In this document: piece after piece, positions 1-9,810 of the stretch
Layout of the letters: every line of letters begins with the position of its first letter
How positions within the stretch are numbered: the first letter of the stretch is position 1
Position numbers and translations under genes: made by a program
Notes under the pieces: generated by a model
Told to the model about the DNA's origin: nothing
The model's database searches: none
What the model saw: only the letters and a program-made list of their open reading frames with translations
NCBI RefSeq assembly: GCF_003289965.1
Contig: NZ_QMBQ01000006.1
Location: 62,001-126,000, forward strand
Length of the DNA: 64,000 bases
Direction: 5' to 3'
From: Mesorhizobium atlanticum
Lineage (GTDB): Bacteria > Pseudomonadota > Alphaproteobacteria > Rhizobiales > Rhizobiaceae

Positions 1-353
1 AGGTCGATGGCATGGACGTTCGCGCCGTGAAGTCGGCGGCCGATCTCGCCACCGAATGGTGCCGCGCCGGCAACGGCCCGCTCATCCTCGAAATGCAGAC
101 CTACCGCTATCGCGGCCATTCGATGTCCGACCCGGCGAAGTACCGTTCCAAGGAGGAGGTGCAGAAGATGCGCTCCGAGCACGACCCGATCGAGCAGGTT
201 CGGGTGCGGCTGCTCGACAAGAAGTGGGCAAGCGAGGACGAGCTCAAGACCATCGACAAGGAAGTCCGCGACATCGTCGCCGACGCCGCCGAATTCGCCC
301 AGAACGACGCCGAGCCGGATCCGTCCGAGCTCTGGACCGACATCGTACTCTAA
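1..353 (+). CDS. pdhA: Pyruvate dehydrogenase E1 alpha subunit, C-terminal part (5'-truncated by window)
   Basis: This is the last ~117 residues of the thiamine-diphosphate-dependent E1 alpha subunit, which with E1 beta decarboxylates pyruvate and passes the acetyl group to lipoyl-E2. The first complete codon is at position 3 and the reading frame is open into the window edge, so the start lies upstream. Visible landmarks are VDGMDV at the window edge and the conserved C-terminal motif RYRGHSMSDP followed by KYRSKEEV. The stop TAA is at 351-353. A GGGGAGGG Shine-Dalgarno directly after it serves pdhB 15 bases downstream, so the two genes are co-transcribed. The order with pdhB, pdhC and lpdA makes the identification secure. 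Confidence 0.95.
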   Translation, partial: VDGMDVRAVKSAADLATEWCRAGNGPLILEMQTYRYRGHSMSDPAKYRSKEEVQKMRSEHDPIEQVRVRLLDKKWASEDELKTIDKEVRDIVADAAEFAQNDAEPDPSELWTDIVL

Positions 354-368
354 GGGGAGGGCAAGGAC

Positions 369-1760
<1,392 letters not shown>

Positions 1761-1770
1761 GACAACGCGG

Positions 1771-2058
1771 ATGCCGTCTCTCTGGGTTCTGGCCGCCGTC
1801 ATTGTACCTACCGTTGCCGTGGCCTTCTTGGTGCGCTCGGTAACCGGCAAGTTCGACGCGATTTTATTGATGCTGAGCGGTGCTGCTTCGCTCGTCCTGG
1901 CAGTTGTTGCGACCGGCTCCGCACAGGTCGATCAAACCGGTGGCATGATGAGCCTCGAAATGAGCAAAAGCAGCTTCCATTTCGGGGTCCTGCCACCCGT
2001 ATTCATCGTCGCCACGCTGACCGTCATGCGCGGCCTGTTCAAGTTCATTCAGGAGTGA
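1771..2058 (+). CDS. Small hydrophobic membrane protein in the pdh operon
   Basis: This 95-residue protein sits between pdhB and pdhC with 10 and 3 bases of spacing, and the pdhC Shine-Dalgarno (AGGAG) lies in its last codons, so it is translated as part of the operon. Three hydrophobic stretches (about residues 3-20, 29-48 and 71-88) predict an integral inner-membrane protein. A short polar loop of about 20 residues lies between the second and third segments. No enzyme motif is visible and I do not recognise a named family. Its position suggests co-expression with the PDH complex, but no function can be inferred. Confidence 0.75.
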   Translation: MPSLWVLAAVIVPTVAVAFLVRSVTGKFDAILLMLSGAASLVLAVVATGSAQVDQTGGMMSLEMSKSSFHFGVLPPVFIVATLTVMRGLFKFIQE

Positions 2059-2061
2059 GCG

Positions 2062-3441
2062 ATGCCAATCAACATCACCATGCCGGCGCTCTCGCCCACG
2101 ATGGAAGAGGGCAATCTTTCCAAGTGGCTGGTCAAGGAAGGCGATAAGGTCTCGCCGGGCGACGTGATCGCCGAGATCGAGACCGACAAGGCGACGATGG
2201 AAGTCGAGGCCGTCGATGAAGGTACGGTCGCCAAGCTGGTGGTTCCGGCCGGCACCGAGGGCGTCAAGGTCAACGCGCTGATCGCCATCCTGGCCGGCGA
2301 GGGCGAGGATGCCGGGGCTGCGGCCAAGGCTGGCGGCGACGCTGCGCCCAAGGCTGAGGCACCGAAAGCGGACGCCCCGAAGGCCGAGGCGCCCAAGGAA
2401 GCGCCGAAGCCGGCTGCAGCCGCCGCGGCGCCCGCGGCCGCCAAGGCCGAGCCCGCTCCGGTCGCGAATGGCCACGCCGGCGGCGAACGCGTCTTTGCTT
2501 CGCCGCTCGCCCGTCGCATCGCCAAGGATGCCGGTGTCGATGTGTCCGCCGTGACCGGCACCGGCCCGCATGGCCGCGTCGTCAAGGCCGATGTCGAGGC
2601 GGCGATTTCTTCCGGTGGCGCGAAGGCTGCCCCCGCTGCGAAGGCGCCCGCCGGCGCTCCCGGCGCGACTCCAGCCCCCGCGCCGAAGCCAATGTCGGAC
2701 GACCAGGTGTTGAAGCTGTTCGCCGAAGGCTCCTACGAGCTGGTGCCGCACGACAACATGCGCAAGACCATCGCGCGCCGCCTGGTCGAGGCGAAATCCA
2801 CCGTCCCGCATTTCTATCTGACGCTGGATTGCGAGCTCGATGCGCTCTTGGCGTTGCGCACGCAGCTCAATGCCGCGGCCCCGATGAGGAAGACCGACAA
2901 GGGCGAGGTTCCCGCCTACAAGCTTTCGGTCAACGACATGGTGATCAAGGCCATGGCGATGGCGCTGATGGCGGTGCCGGATGCGAACGCTTCATGGACC
3001 GACAGTGCGATGGTGAAACACAAGCACGCCGATGTCGGCGTCGCGGTGTCGATCCCCGGCGGCCTGATCACCCCGATCATTCGGCATGCCGATGAAAAGA
3101 CGCTGTCGGTGATCTCCAACGAGATGAAGGACCTGGCAAGCCGCGCCAGGAGCCGCAAGCTGAAGCCGGAAGAATATCAGGGCGGAACCACGGCGGTGTC
3201 GAACCTCGGCATGTTCGGCATCAAGGACTTTGCCGCCGTCATCAACCCGCCGCATGCCACGATCCTGGCGGTCGGCGCCGGCGAGGAGCGGGCCGTGGTC
3301 AAGAAGGGCGAGATCAAGATAGCCACCGTCATGTCGGTGACGCTCTCGACCGATCACCGTGCGGTCGACGGCGCGCTCGGCGCCGAATTGCTCGGCGCCT
3401 TCAAGCGCATGATCGAAAACCCGATGGGTATGCTGGTGTAA
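2062..3441 (+). CDS. pdhC: Dihydrolipoamide acetyltransferase (E2) of pyruvate dehydrogenase
   Basis: The 459-residue E2 core subunit transfers acetyl groups from lipoamide to CoA. It has one lipoyl domain (1-80, lipoylated K43 in ETDKATMEVEA), an Ala/Pro/Lys-rich swinging linker (about 85-140), a peripheral subunit-binding domain (about 146-182, FASPLARRIAKDAGVD), a second linker, and the catalytic domain (about 225-459). The acetyltransferase signature is DHRAVDGALGAELL near the C terminus, with the catalytic His in DHRAVDG. The single lipoyl domain here is complemented by the one on PdhB. The start ATG follows AGGAG-TGAGCG. Confidence 0.97.
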   Translation: MPINITMPALSPTMEEGNLSKWLVKEGDKVSPGDVIAEIETDKATMEVEAVDEGTVAKLVVPAGTEGVKVNALIAILAGEGEDAGAAAKAGGDAAPKAEAPKADAPKAEAPKEAPKPAAAAAAPAAAKAEPAPVANGHAGGERVFASPLARRIAKDAGVDVSAVTGTGPHGRVVKADVEAAISSGGAKAAPAAKAPAGAPGATPAPAPKPMSDDQVLKLFAEGSYELVPHDNMRKTIARRLVEAKSTVPHFYLTLDCELDALLALRTQLNAAAPMRKTDKGEVPAYKLSVNDMVIKAMAMALMAVPDANASWTDSAMVKHKHADVGVAVSIPGGLITPIIRHADEKTLSVISNEMKDLASRARSRKLKPEEYQGGTTAVSNLGMFGIKDFAAVINPPHATILAVGAGEERAVVKKGEIKIATVMSVTLSTDHRAVDGALGAELLGAFKRMIENPMGMLV

Positions 3442-3456
3442 GAAGGGAAAGAGGCG

Positions 3457-3882
3457 GTGCGGAAACTCTTCACCAGCCTTTTCGCCTTCGTCCTTTCCGG
3501 CTTCGCCGGCGGGCTGGTGGTTCAGCAACTGGCCGTGCTCACCGGTGCGACGGAAGAATACATTCTGGTCTTCGCGGCGACGGCGATGATCCTCATCGTC
3601 GTGACGGTCGGCTTCTTTCTGGTCCAGTTCCGCGCCGAGCCGATCCGGGCGGTGGACCGGATGCTCCGGTGGCTGCTTGCTGTCTTCGCGATCATCCTGG
3701 TCGCGCTCGCCGGCTGGACGTTCTCGGTCCCGGCCGAGAACAGGGCGACCGCAAGCGACCTGTCGATCGTTGCCGGGCTGGTCCTGCCCGGCGTCGTGAC
3801 CATCGTCGTGCAATGGCTGTTCGTGCGCTGGCGGCTCAAGCGTTCGACAGCCGGGTTTGGTAGAAGCGGGGCAGAAGCGTGA
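3457..3882 (+). CDS. Hypothetical four-helix membrane protein
   Basis: This 141-residue protein starts at GTG, 15 bases after pdhC and preceded by AAGGGAAAGAGG. It has four hydrophobic segments (about 7-26, 35-57, 69-88 and 102-125) and a basic C terminus with WRLKRS, so it is an inner-membrane protein with few polar loops. No catalytic motif is visible. Its stop codon overlaps the GTG start of the next gene (GTGA), which indicates translational coupling within the pdh operon. Function unknown. Confidence 0.7.
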   Translation: MRKLFTSLFAFVLSGFAGGLVVQQLAVLTGATEEYILVFAATAMILIVVTVGFFLVQFRAEPIRAVDRMLRWLLAVFAIILVALAGWTFSVPAENRATASDLSIVAGLVLPGVVTIVVQWLFVRWRLKRSTAGFGRSGAEA

Positions 3883-4517
3883 AGACAATTCTATGCTACG
3901 GCGACTCGCTGACCTGGGGCTACGACGCCGCCAGCCTCGGCCGCCATGCGCTGGAAAACCGCTGGCCGAGCGTGCTGGGGGCTGAGCTCGGCGGCGATAT
4001 CCAGGTCATCGCCGAAGGCCTCAACGGCCGCACCACGGCCTTCGACGACCATCTGGCCGGCGCCGACCGCAATGGCGCCCGTGTGCTGCCGACGATCCTG
4101 ACCAGCCATGCGCCGCTCGACCTGATCATCATCATGCTTGGCGCCAACGACATGAAGCCATGGGTCCACGGCAATCCGGTCGCCGCCAAGCAAGGCATCC
4201 AGCGCCTGATCGACATCGTGCGCGGCCACGACTATCCGTTCGACTGGCCGGCACCCCAGATCCTCATCGTCGCGCCGCCGGCGGTGACGCGCACCGACAA
4301 TGCCGAGTTCAAGGAAATGTTCGCCGGCGGCGACGACGCCTCCAAGCGTCTGGCGCCGCAATATTCGGCGCTAGCCGACGAGGTGGGCTGCGGCTTCTTC
4401 GACGCCGGCACGGTGGCCGTCACCACGCCGCTCGACGGCGTCCATCTCGATGCCGAGAACACGCGGCGCATCGGTCAGGCTCTGGCGCCGCTCGTGCGCG
4501 TCATGCTCTCACTCTAA
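3879..4517 (+). CDS. SGNH/GDSL-family hydrolase (arylesterase-like)
   Basis: The 212-residue enzyme carries the GDSL-lipase blocks: block I GDSLTWGYD near residue 8 with the nucleophile Ser, block II Gly in AEGLNGRT, block III GANDM near residue 89, and block V DGVHLD near residue 193 with the Asp-His pair. These are the hallmarks of SGNH-type serine esterases. No signal peptide is present, so a cytoplasmic enzyme is predicted. The GTG start overlaps the preceding stop by 4 bases, and lpdA begins 28 bases downstream. The natural substrate cannot be read from the sequence. Confidence 0.85.
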   Translation: MKTILCYGDSLTWGYDAASLGRHALENRWPSVLGAELGGDIQVIAEGLNGRTTAFDDHLAGADRNGARVLPTILTSHAPLDLIIIMLGANDMKPWVHGNPVAAKQGIQRLIDIVRGHDYPFDWPAPQILIVAPPAVTRTDNAEFKEMFAGGDDASKRLAPQYSALADEVGCGFFDAGTVAVTTPLDGVHLDAENTRRIGQALAPLVRVMLSL

Positions 4518-4545
4518 CCTTCAGAAAGATCAGGGAGAAAAACCC

Positions 4546-5994
4546 GTGGCTGAATCCTACGACGTCATCATCATCGGCTCAGGCCCCGGCGGCTATGTCA
4601 CGGCGGTGCGCTCCGCCCAGCTTGGCTTCAAGACGGCGATCGTCGAGCGCGAGCATCTGGGCGGCATCTGCCTCAACTGGGGCTGTATCCCGACCAAGGC
4701 GCTGCTGCGCTCGGCCGAGATCATGCATTATTCGGATCACCTCAAGGACTACGGCCTGAAGCTCGAAGGCGGCAAGGTCAGCCCCGATACGGCCGCGGTG
4801 GTCGATCGTTCGCGAAAAGTGTCGCTCAGGCTGAACACCGGCGTCGGCTTCCTGATGAAGAAGAACAAGGTCGACGTCATCTGGGGCGAGGCGAAGCTCT
4901 CCAAGCCCGGTGAGGTCGTCGTTTCAAAGACGGCCAAGAAGGCGATGGAACCGCAGCCGCCGGTGCCGAAGGGCGTCAAGGGCGAGGGCACCTACACAGC
5001 CAAGCACATCATCCTGGCGACCGGTGCCAGGCCTCGCGCGCTGCCCGGCATCGAGCCGGACGGCAAGCTGATCTGGACCTATTTCGAGGCGATGGTGCCG
5101 AAGGAAATGCCGAAATCGCTGCTGGTCATGGGTTCCGGCGCCATCGGCATCGAGTTCGCCTCCTTCTACCGCACCATGGGCGCCGACGTGACGGTGGTCG
5201 AGCTGCTGCCCGCGGTGATGCCGGTCGAGGACGCCGAGGTCTCGAAATTCGCGCAGAAACAGTTCGAGAAGCAGGGGATGAAGATCATCCTCGAAGCCAA
5301 GGTGACCAAGGTCGAAAAGGGTGCAAATTCGATCACCGCGCATGTCGAGATGAAGGACGGCAAGGTCGAGAAGATCACCGCCGATCGCATGATCTCGGCC
5401 GTCGGCGTGCAGGGCAACATCGAAAATCTTGGCCTCGAGGCGCTCGGCGTGAAGACCGACCGTGGCTGCATCGTCGTCGACGGCTACGGCAAGACCAATG
5501 TGCCGGGCATCTACGCCATCGGCGACGTTGCCGGACCGCCGATGCTCGCGCACAAGGCCGAGCATGAAGGCGTCGTCTGCATCGAGAAGATCGCCAATTT
5601 CCCGGGCGTGCATCCCATCGACAAGCTGAAGATCCCCGGCTGCACCTATTGCAGCCCGCAGGTCGCGTCCGTCGGCCTGACCGAAGCCAAGGCCAAGGCC
5701 GAAGGTAAGGACATCCGCGTCGGGCGCTTCCCGTTCAGCGCCAACGGCAAGGCGATCGCGCTCGGCGAGGACCAGGGCTTCGTCAAGACCATCTTCGACA
5801 AGAAGACGGGTCAGCTTCTCGGCGCGCATATGGTCGGCGCCGAGGTGACCGAGCTCATACAGGGTTTTGTCGTGGCGATGAACCTGGAGACCACCGAGGA
5901 AGAGCTGATGCACACGATCTTCCCGCATCCGACCCTGTCGGAGATGATGAAGGAGAGCGTGCTCGACGCCTATGGTCGCGCTTTGAACGCATGA
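4546..5994 (+). CDS. lpdA: Dihydrolipoyl dehydrogenase (E3)
   Basis: The 482-residue flavoprotein reoxidises dihydrolipoamide using FAD and NAD+. Visible features are the N-terminal FAD Rossmann motif IGSGPGGY, the redox disulfide in GGICLNWGCIPTK, the NAD-binding GSGAIGIEFASF, the second FAD motif YAIGDVAGPPMLAHKAEHEG, and the C-terminal dimerisation domain with the catalytic HPTLSE. I chose GTG at 4546 because AGGGAG lies 8-10 bases upstream and the protein then starts at the FAD motif; the frame is open further upstream but overlaps the hydrolase gene. It may also serve other lipoyl complexes. Confidence 0.96.
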   Translation: MAESYDVIIIGSGPGGYVTAVRSAQLGFKTAIVEREHLGGICLNWGCIPTKALLRSAEIMHYSDHLKDYGLKLEGGKVSPDTAAVVDRSRKVSLRLNTGVGFLMKKNKVDVIWGEAKLSKPGEVVVSKTAKKAMEPQPPVPKGVKGEGTYTAKHIILATGARPRALPGIEPDGKLIWTYFEAMVPKEMPKSLLVMGSGAIGIEFASFYRTMGADVTVVELLPAVMPVEDAEVSKFAQKQFEKQGMKIILEAKVTKVEKGANSITAHVEMKDGKVEKITADRMISAVGVQGNIENLGLEALGVKTDRGCIVVDGYGKTNVPGIYAIGDVAGPPMLAHKAEHEGVVCIEKIANFPGVHPIDKLKIPGCTYCSPQVASVGLTEAKAKAEGKDIRVGRFPFSANGKAIALGEDQGFVKTIFDKKTGQLLGAHMVGAEVTELIQGFVVAMNLETTEEELMHTIFPHPTLSEMMKESVLDAYGRALNA

Positions 5995-6096
5995 TAAATT
6001 CGCCTTGCGAGACTCACACGCGGCAGCCGGAGAAATCTGACGGCAAGGCAGCTCGTATCCGGATGCATTTTGACCTGATCGAGGAGGAATTGGCAC

Positions 6097-6354
6097 ATGC
6101 ATATGAATGGCGTCGGCTGGATCACAGCCATCATCGTCGGCGGTCTGGCGGGCTGGTTCGCCGAGATGGTCATGAAGAGCAACACCGGTATCTTCATGAA
6201 CATCATCATGGGCATCGTCGGCGCTGTGGTGCTGAACGCGATCCTGCAAGCGCTCAATATCCAGTCTTTCGGCGTCGGCTGGGTCGCCTATCTGATCACC
6301 GGCTTCATCGGGGCCTGCCTGCTGATCTTTGTCGGACGGCTCGTTCGCCGCTGA
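6097..6354 (+). CDS. GlsB/YeaQ/YmgE-family small membrane protein
   Basis: This 85-residue protein has three hydrophobic helices separated by short Gly-containing turns (IIVGGLAGWFAEM, NIIMGIVGAVVLNAI, LITGFIGACLLIFVGRLV). This is the pattern of the transglycosylase-associated/GlsB/YeaQ family of stress-associated membrane proteins. A strong GAGGAGGAAT lies 6 bases before the ATG; a second Met two codons in is an alternative start. A rho-independent terminator follows at 6377-6409, so this gene appears to close the pdh transcript. Molecular function is unknown for the family. Confidence 0.85.
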   Translation: MHMNGVGWITAIIVGGLAGWFAEMVMKSNTGIFMNIIMGIVGAVVLNAILQALNIQSFGVGWVAYLITGFIGACLLIFVGRLVRR

Positions 6355-6376
6355 ACGAAAGCCGCTATGCGAAAAT

Positions 6377-6409
6377 GGCCGTGGCGGCATGCGCCGCCCC
6401 GGCCTTTTT
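6377..6409 (+). terminator. Intrinsic terminator after the GlsB-like gene
   Basis: The stem GGCCG-t-GGCGGC (6377-6388) pairs with GCCGCC-c-CGGCC (6393-6404) around an ATGC loop with one mismatch, followed by five T residues. It lies 22 bases after the stop and separates the pdh block from lipA. Confidence 0.85.
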
Positions 6410-6479
6410 CTTTGCCGCGAAAAGTCCTAGATGACGAAAGACAGCCGGCCGTCGAAATAGCGGTCGCGAAGGGTTCGAG

Positions 6480-7445
6480 ATGGTCACAGTCGTAGACACG
6501 ATCGCCAACCGGCCGCGCCCGCGGCATCCCGAGAAGGCGCACCGGCCCGACCAGGAGGTGCTGCGCAAGCCCGACTGGATCCGCGTCAAGGCGCCGGTTT
6601 CCAAAGGTTATGCCGAGACGCGCGAGATCGTGAAGTCGCACAAGCTGGTGACGGTGTGCGAGGAGGCCGGCTGCCCGAATATCGGCGAATGCTGGGACAA
6701 GAAGCACGCCACCTTCATGATCATGGGCGAGATCTGCACGCGCGCCTGCGCCTTCTGCAATGTCGCGACCGGCATCCCGACCGCGCTCGATCCGGATGAG
6801 CCCGCGCGCGTGGCGCACGCCGTGAAGCAAATGGGGCTGAGCCACGTCGTCATCACGTCGGTCGACCGTGACGACCTTGCAGATGGCGGCGCGCAGCATT
6901 TCGCCGACGTCATCCGCGCCATCCGCGCGGCAACGCCCTCGACGACGATCGAAATCCTGACGCCCGACTTCCTGCGCAAGGACGGCGCGCTGGAAATTGT
7001 CGTCGCGGCCAAGCCCGACGTCTTCAACCACAATCTCGAAACCGTGCCGTCGAACTACCTGACGGTCCGGCCCGGCGCACGCTATTTCCATTCGATCCGG
7101 CTTTTGCAGCGGGTCAAGGAACTCGACCCGTCGATCTTCACCAAATCCGGCATCATGGTCGGCCTCGGCGAGGAGCGGAACGAGGTGCTGCAACTGATGG
7201 ACGATCTGCGTTCGGCCAATGTCGACTTCATGACCATCGGCCAGTACCTGCAGCCTTCGAAGAAGCACCATCCGGTGATCCGCTTCATCCCGCCGGACGA
7301 GTTCAAGTCCTACGAGACGATCGGCAAGACCAAGGGTTTTCTGCTCATGGCATCGAGCCCGCTGACGCGCTCCTCGCACCATGCCGGCGAGGATTTCGCC
7401 CGGCTGCGCGCGGCGCGCGAGGCGCAGCTCGCAAAGGCCAGCTGA
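6480..7445 (+). CDS. lipA: Lipoyl synthase
   Basis: The 321-residue radical-SAM enzyme inserts two sulfurs into octanoylated lipoyl domains, such as those of PdhB and PdhC encoded just upstream. Both iron-sulfur motifs are present: the auxiliary cluster cysteines in CEEAGCPNIGEC and the radical-SAM CxxxCxxC in CTRACAFC. The C-terminal serine motif RSSHHAG, which ligates the auxiliary cluster, is also visible. Length matches the family. The ATG at 6480 is the first in frame after the terminator. The COQ10-like gene starts 6 bases after its stop. Confidence 0.97.
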   Translation: MVTVVDTIANRPRPRHPEKAHRPDQEVLRKPDWIRVKAPVSKGYAETREIVKSHKLVTVCEEAGCPNIGECWDKKHATFMIMGEICTRACAFCNVATGIPTALDPDEPARVAHAVKQMGLSHVVITSVDRDDLADGGAQHFADVIRAIRAATPSTTIEILTPDFLRKDGALEIVVAAKPDVFNHNLETVPSNYLTVRPGARYFHSIRLLQRVKELDPSIFTKSGIMVGLGEERNEVLQLMDDLRSANVDFMTIGQYLQPSKKHHPVIRFIPPDEFKSYETIGKTKGFLLMASSPLTRSSHHAGEDFARLRAAREAQLAKAS

Positions 7446-7451
7446 CCCTCA

Positions 7452-7907
7452 ATGCCGAAATTCGAGGCGACACGCCGCGTCGCGCATACACCGCAAGAGA
7501 TGTTCGCGCTGGTGGCCGATATCGAGGCCTACCCGCAATTCCTGCCGCTCTGTGAATCGCTCACCGTGCGCTCGCGCAAGGAGCGCGACGGCCGCACCAT
7601 CCTGGTCGCCGACATGAGCATCGGCTACAAGGCGATCCGCGAGACATTCACGACACAAGTGCTGCTGAAGCCCGACGAGAATGCCATCGACGTCAAATAT
7701 ATCGACGGCCCGTTCAAATATCTCAGCAACATCTGGCGCTTCGATCCTGCCGACGGCGGCTGCGAGGTGCATTTCTTCATCGACTACGAATTCAAGAGCC
7801 GCATTCTCGGCGCGCTGATGGGCACGATGTTCGACCGCGCCTTCCGCATGTTCTCGGAAGCCTTCGAGAAGCGCGCCGACGTCATCTACGGCGCGAAGCC
7901 GACCTGA
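7452..7907 (+). CDS. COQ10/RatA-like START-domain protein
   Basis: The 151-residue protein belongs to the polyketide-cyclase/START-like family that includes the ubiquinone-binding COQ10 and E. coli RatA. Landmarks are an N-terminal TPQEMFALVADIEAYPQFLP, the central motif GPFKYLSN-WRF, and FIDYEFKSRIL. In Rhizobiales this gene commonly follows lipA, which favours a role in quinone or respiratory-chain function rather than a toxin. It lies 6 bases after lipA and ends 3 bases before the convergent pncC gene. RatA-type ribosome targeting cannot be excluded from sequence alone. Confidence 0.85.
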   Translation: MPKFEATRRVAHTPQEMFALVADIEAYPQFLPLCESLTVRSRKERDGRTILVADMSIGYKAIRETFTTQVLLKPDENAIDVKYIDGPFKYLSNIWRFDPADGGCEVHFFIDYEFKSRILGALMGTMFDRAFRMFSEAFEKRADVIYGAKPT

Positions 7908-7910
7908 TTT

Positions 7911-8408
7911 TCACCCAGCCCGATCCTGACCAAGCGCTTGCAACCCGAGTTGCAGCGCGTGGCGCACCGTCTCGTGCCGGATGAATTCGCGGCCCTTTTG
8001 GCCGAACAACTGCTGTTCGGCGACGACGGGCTGCCCGGCAAGCGCAATTCCGAACCAGACAAGACCGACCGGCTTGTCCGCGGAGCCGCCGCTGGGACCG
8101 GCAATGCCGGTGACGGCGAGCGACAGGCTTGCCCGCGAATGCGCCAGCGCGCCTGCCGCCATCTCCAGCACCGTCTCGCGCGAGACCGCGCCATGCGCGT
8201 CGAGCGTGGCCGCGGAAACGCCGAGCATCTCCATCTTGGCTTCGTTGGAATAGGTGATGAAGCCACGATCGACCACGACGGAAGACCCGGCGATGTCGGT
8301 CAGCGCGGCAATGATCAGGCCGCCGGTGCAGCTCTCGGCCGTCGCTAGCATGATGCCGCGCTGCTCGCAGGCTTGGAGCAGGGCGTTTGCAAGTTCGGCG
8401 TTGCTCAT
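7911..8408 (-). CDS. pncC: CinA C-terminal family protein (nicotinamide-nucleotide amidase PncC)
   Basis: This 165-residue protein corresponds to the stand-alone amidase domain of CinA. PncC deamidates nicotinamide mononucleotide for NAD recycling. Family motifs are TAESCTGGLIIAALTDIAGSS near residues 24-43, GFITYSNEAK, AVTGIAGPSGGSADKPVG and the C-terminal RHETVRHALQ region. The N-terminal molybdopterin-like domain of full-length CinA is absent, which is normal for the short form. Its ATG overlaps the ispDF stop by 4 bases, so the two genes are translationally coupled. Confidence 0.92.
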   Translation of the reverse strand: MSNAELANALLQACEQRGIMLATAESCTGGLIIAALTDIAGSSVVVDRGFITYSNEAKMEMLGVSAATLDAHGAVSRETVLEMAAGALAHSRASLSLAVTGIAGPSGGSADKPVGLVWFGIALAGQPVVAEQQLFGQKGREFIRHETVRHALQLGLQALGQDRAG

Positions 8409-9634
8409 GCGGGCACCTCTCCGGGATAGACGACGCTGGCGGTGGCGATCGCGGCAATGCCTTCGCCGCGCCCGACAAAGCCGAGCTTCTCATTGGTCGT
8501 CGCCTTGACCGAAATGCGCTCGGGGGCGATGCCGAGCATAGCCGAAAGCGCCTCCGTCATCGCCGCGCGATGCGGGCCGACGCGCGGCGCCTCGCAGATC
8601 AACGTGATATCGGCATTGGCGATGCGGCCGCCGCGCTCGCGCACCAGCTTTGCCGCGTGCTCGACGAAGATTCTTGAGGCCGCCCCCTTCCATTGCGGGT
8701 CCGATGGCGGGAAATGCGTGCCGATGTCGCCGGCGCCGCAGGTGGCAAGCAACGCGTCGGTCAGCGCATGCAGCCCGACATCGGCGTCTGAGTGGCCAGA
8801 GAGCTTGCGGTCATAGGGGATGGCGACGCCACAGAGCGTGACATGGTCGCCGGGCTCGAACGCATGCACGTCGTAGCCATTGCCGGTGCGAATATCCGGG
8901 AAGCGCTGCTGCGCGCTCGTGAGCCGCTGGTCGGCCAATGCGATGTCCCTTGCCCAGGTGAGCTTGACGTTGTCCGGCGATCCCGGAACGATCTTGACCG
9001 GTATCTGTGCCCATTCGGCAATCGCCGCGTCGTCGGTGAATTCCGTCTTGCCCAGATGATGCGCCTTCTCATGCGCGGCGAGCAGCGGCCAGAACGGAAA
9101 ACCTTGCGGCGTCTGCGCCGCATGAAGGCCGGCCCTCGACACCGTCTCGTCGATCATGCCGGTAGCCGATTCCCGCTTCAGCGTATCGGCGACGGGCAGC
9201 GCCGGCAGCGCGCCATTGCGTTCGCCGATGGCTTCGATGGTGCGATCGATCAGCCCGGCGTCGACGAACGGGCGTACGGCATCATGCACCAGCACTTTTG
9301 CGGGTGCCCGCTCCCTCAGCGCGAGGAGTCCGAGCCGGACGGAGGCCTGGCGCGACGGGCCACCGATAACAGTGATGAGACGCTCGGCATGCGCCCCTGC
9401 GGCGCGTTGCAAAAGCTCGGCATCGTCGGCGTGGATGGCGACAACAACCGGGCCGATCAACGGATGGGAGAGAAAGATATCCAGGGTATGGGCGATAACG
9501 GCGCGGCCGCCGATGCGCTGATATTGCTTCGGACCGTCGGCCTGACCGGCGCGCGCGCCTCGGCCGGCGGCAACAATCACCACCCCGATCCCGCCGCTTG
9601 GGGACACCGCTTGCTTTTCGCTTGCCTCGCTCAT
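8405..9634 (-). CDS. ispDF: Bifunctional IspD/IspF enzyme of the MEP isoprenoid pathway
   Basis: The 409-residue fusion catalyses two steps of isoprenoid synthesis. The N-terminal IspD domain (about 12-240) forms CDP-methylerythritol; its CTP-binding loop AAGRGARAGQADGPKQY and catalytic region HDAVRPFV are present. The C-terminal IspF domain (about 250-405) makes the cyclodiphosphate; metal-binding residues occur in GNGYDVHAF and SGHSDADV, and TTNEKLGFVGRGEG forms the active-site loop. IspD-IspF fusion is established for many alphaproteobacteria. It heads the minus-strand pair with pncC, and a palindromic repeat element lies just beyond its start. Confidence 0.96.
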   Translation of the reverse strand: MSEASEKQAVSPSGGIGVVIVAAGRGARAGQADGPKQYQRIGGRAVIAHTLDIFLSHPLIGPVVVAIHADDAELLQRAAGAHAERLITVIGGPSRQASVRLGLLALRERAPAKVLVHDAVRPFVDAGLIDRTIEAIGERNGALPALPVADTLKRESATGMIDETVSRAGLHAAQTPQGFPFWPLLAAHEKAHHLGKTEFTDDAAIAEWAQIPVKIVPGSPDNVKLTWARDIALADQRLTSAQQRFPDIRTGNGYDVHAFEPGDHVTLCGVAIPYDRKLSGHSDADVGLHALTDALLATCGAGDIGTHFPPSDPQWKGAASRIFVEHAAKLVRERGGRIANADITLICEAPRVGPHRAAMTEALSAMLGIAPERISVKATTNEKLGFVGRGEGIAAIATASVVYPGEVPA

Positions 9635-9647
9635 TCCGATCGGTCCT

Positions 9648-9762
9648 AGAGACGGATGATTTCAGGTCGATTTCGACCTGAAATCTGAATCCGTCTCTAA
9701 ATCAAAGAAGTAGAGCATGATGTCGGCCGAAAACCGATCACACTTTTCGGCATCATGCTCTA
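9648..9762. repeat. Composite intergenic palindromic repeat (two hairpins)
   Basis: There are two adjacent inverted repeats. The first (9648-9698) has AGAGACGGAT plus ATTTCAGGTCGA arms, near-perfect apart from a 3-base insertion. The second (9711-9762) is bounded by TAGAGCATGATG and its exact complement CATCATGCTCTA and has an inner CCGAAAA/TTTTCGG pair. Such GAGCATGAT palindromes are widespread between genes in rhizobial genomes. A diverged relative of the second hairpin occurs at 58134-58178. It lies between the divergent ispDF and dusB starts. Confidence 0.85.
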
Positions 9763-9810
9763 GTCGGGGTGATGGCCGAAGGCCAGCATTTTCCAAAATG
9801 CGCCTTAATG

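Noticed and set aside
4924..6390. Minus-strand ORF (488 codons) opposite lpdA
   Set aside because: Shadow of a strongly conserved gene on the plus strand; composition typical of the antisense of high-GC coding DNA.
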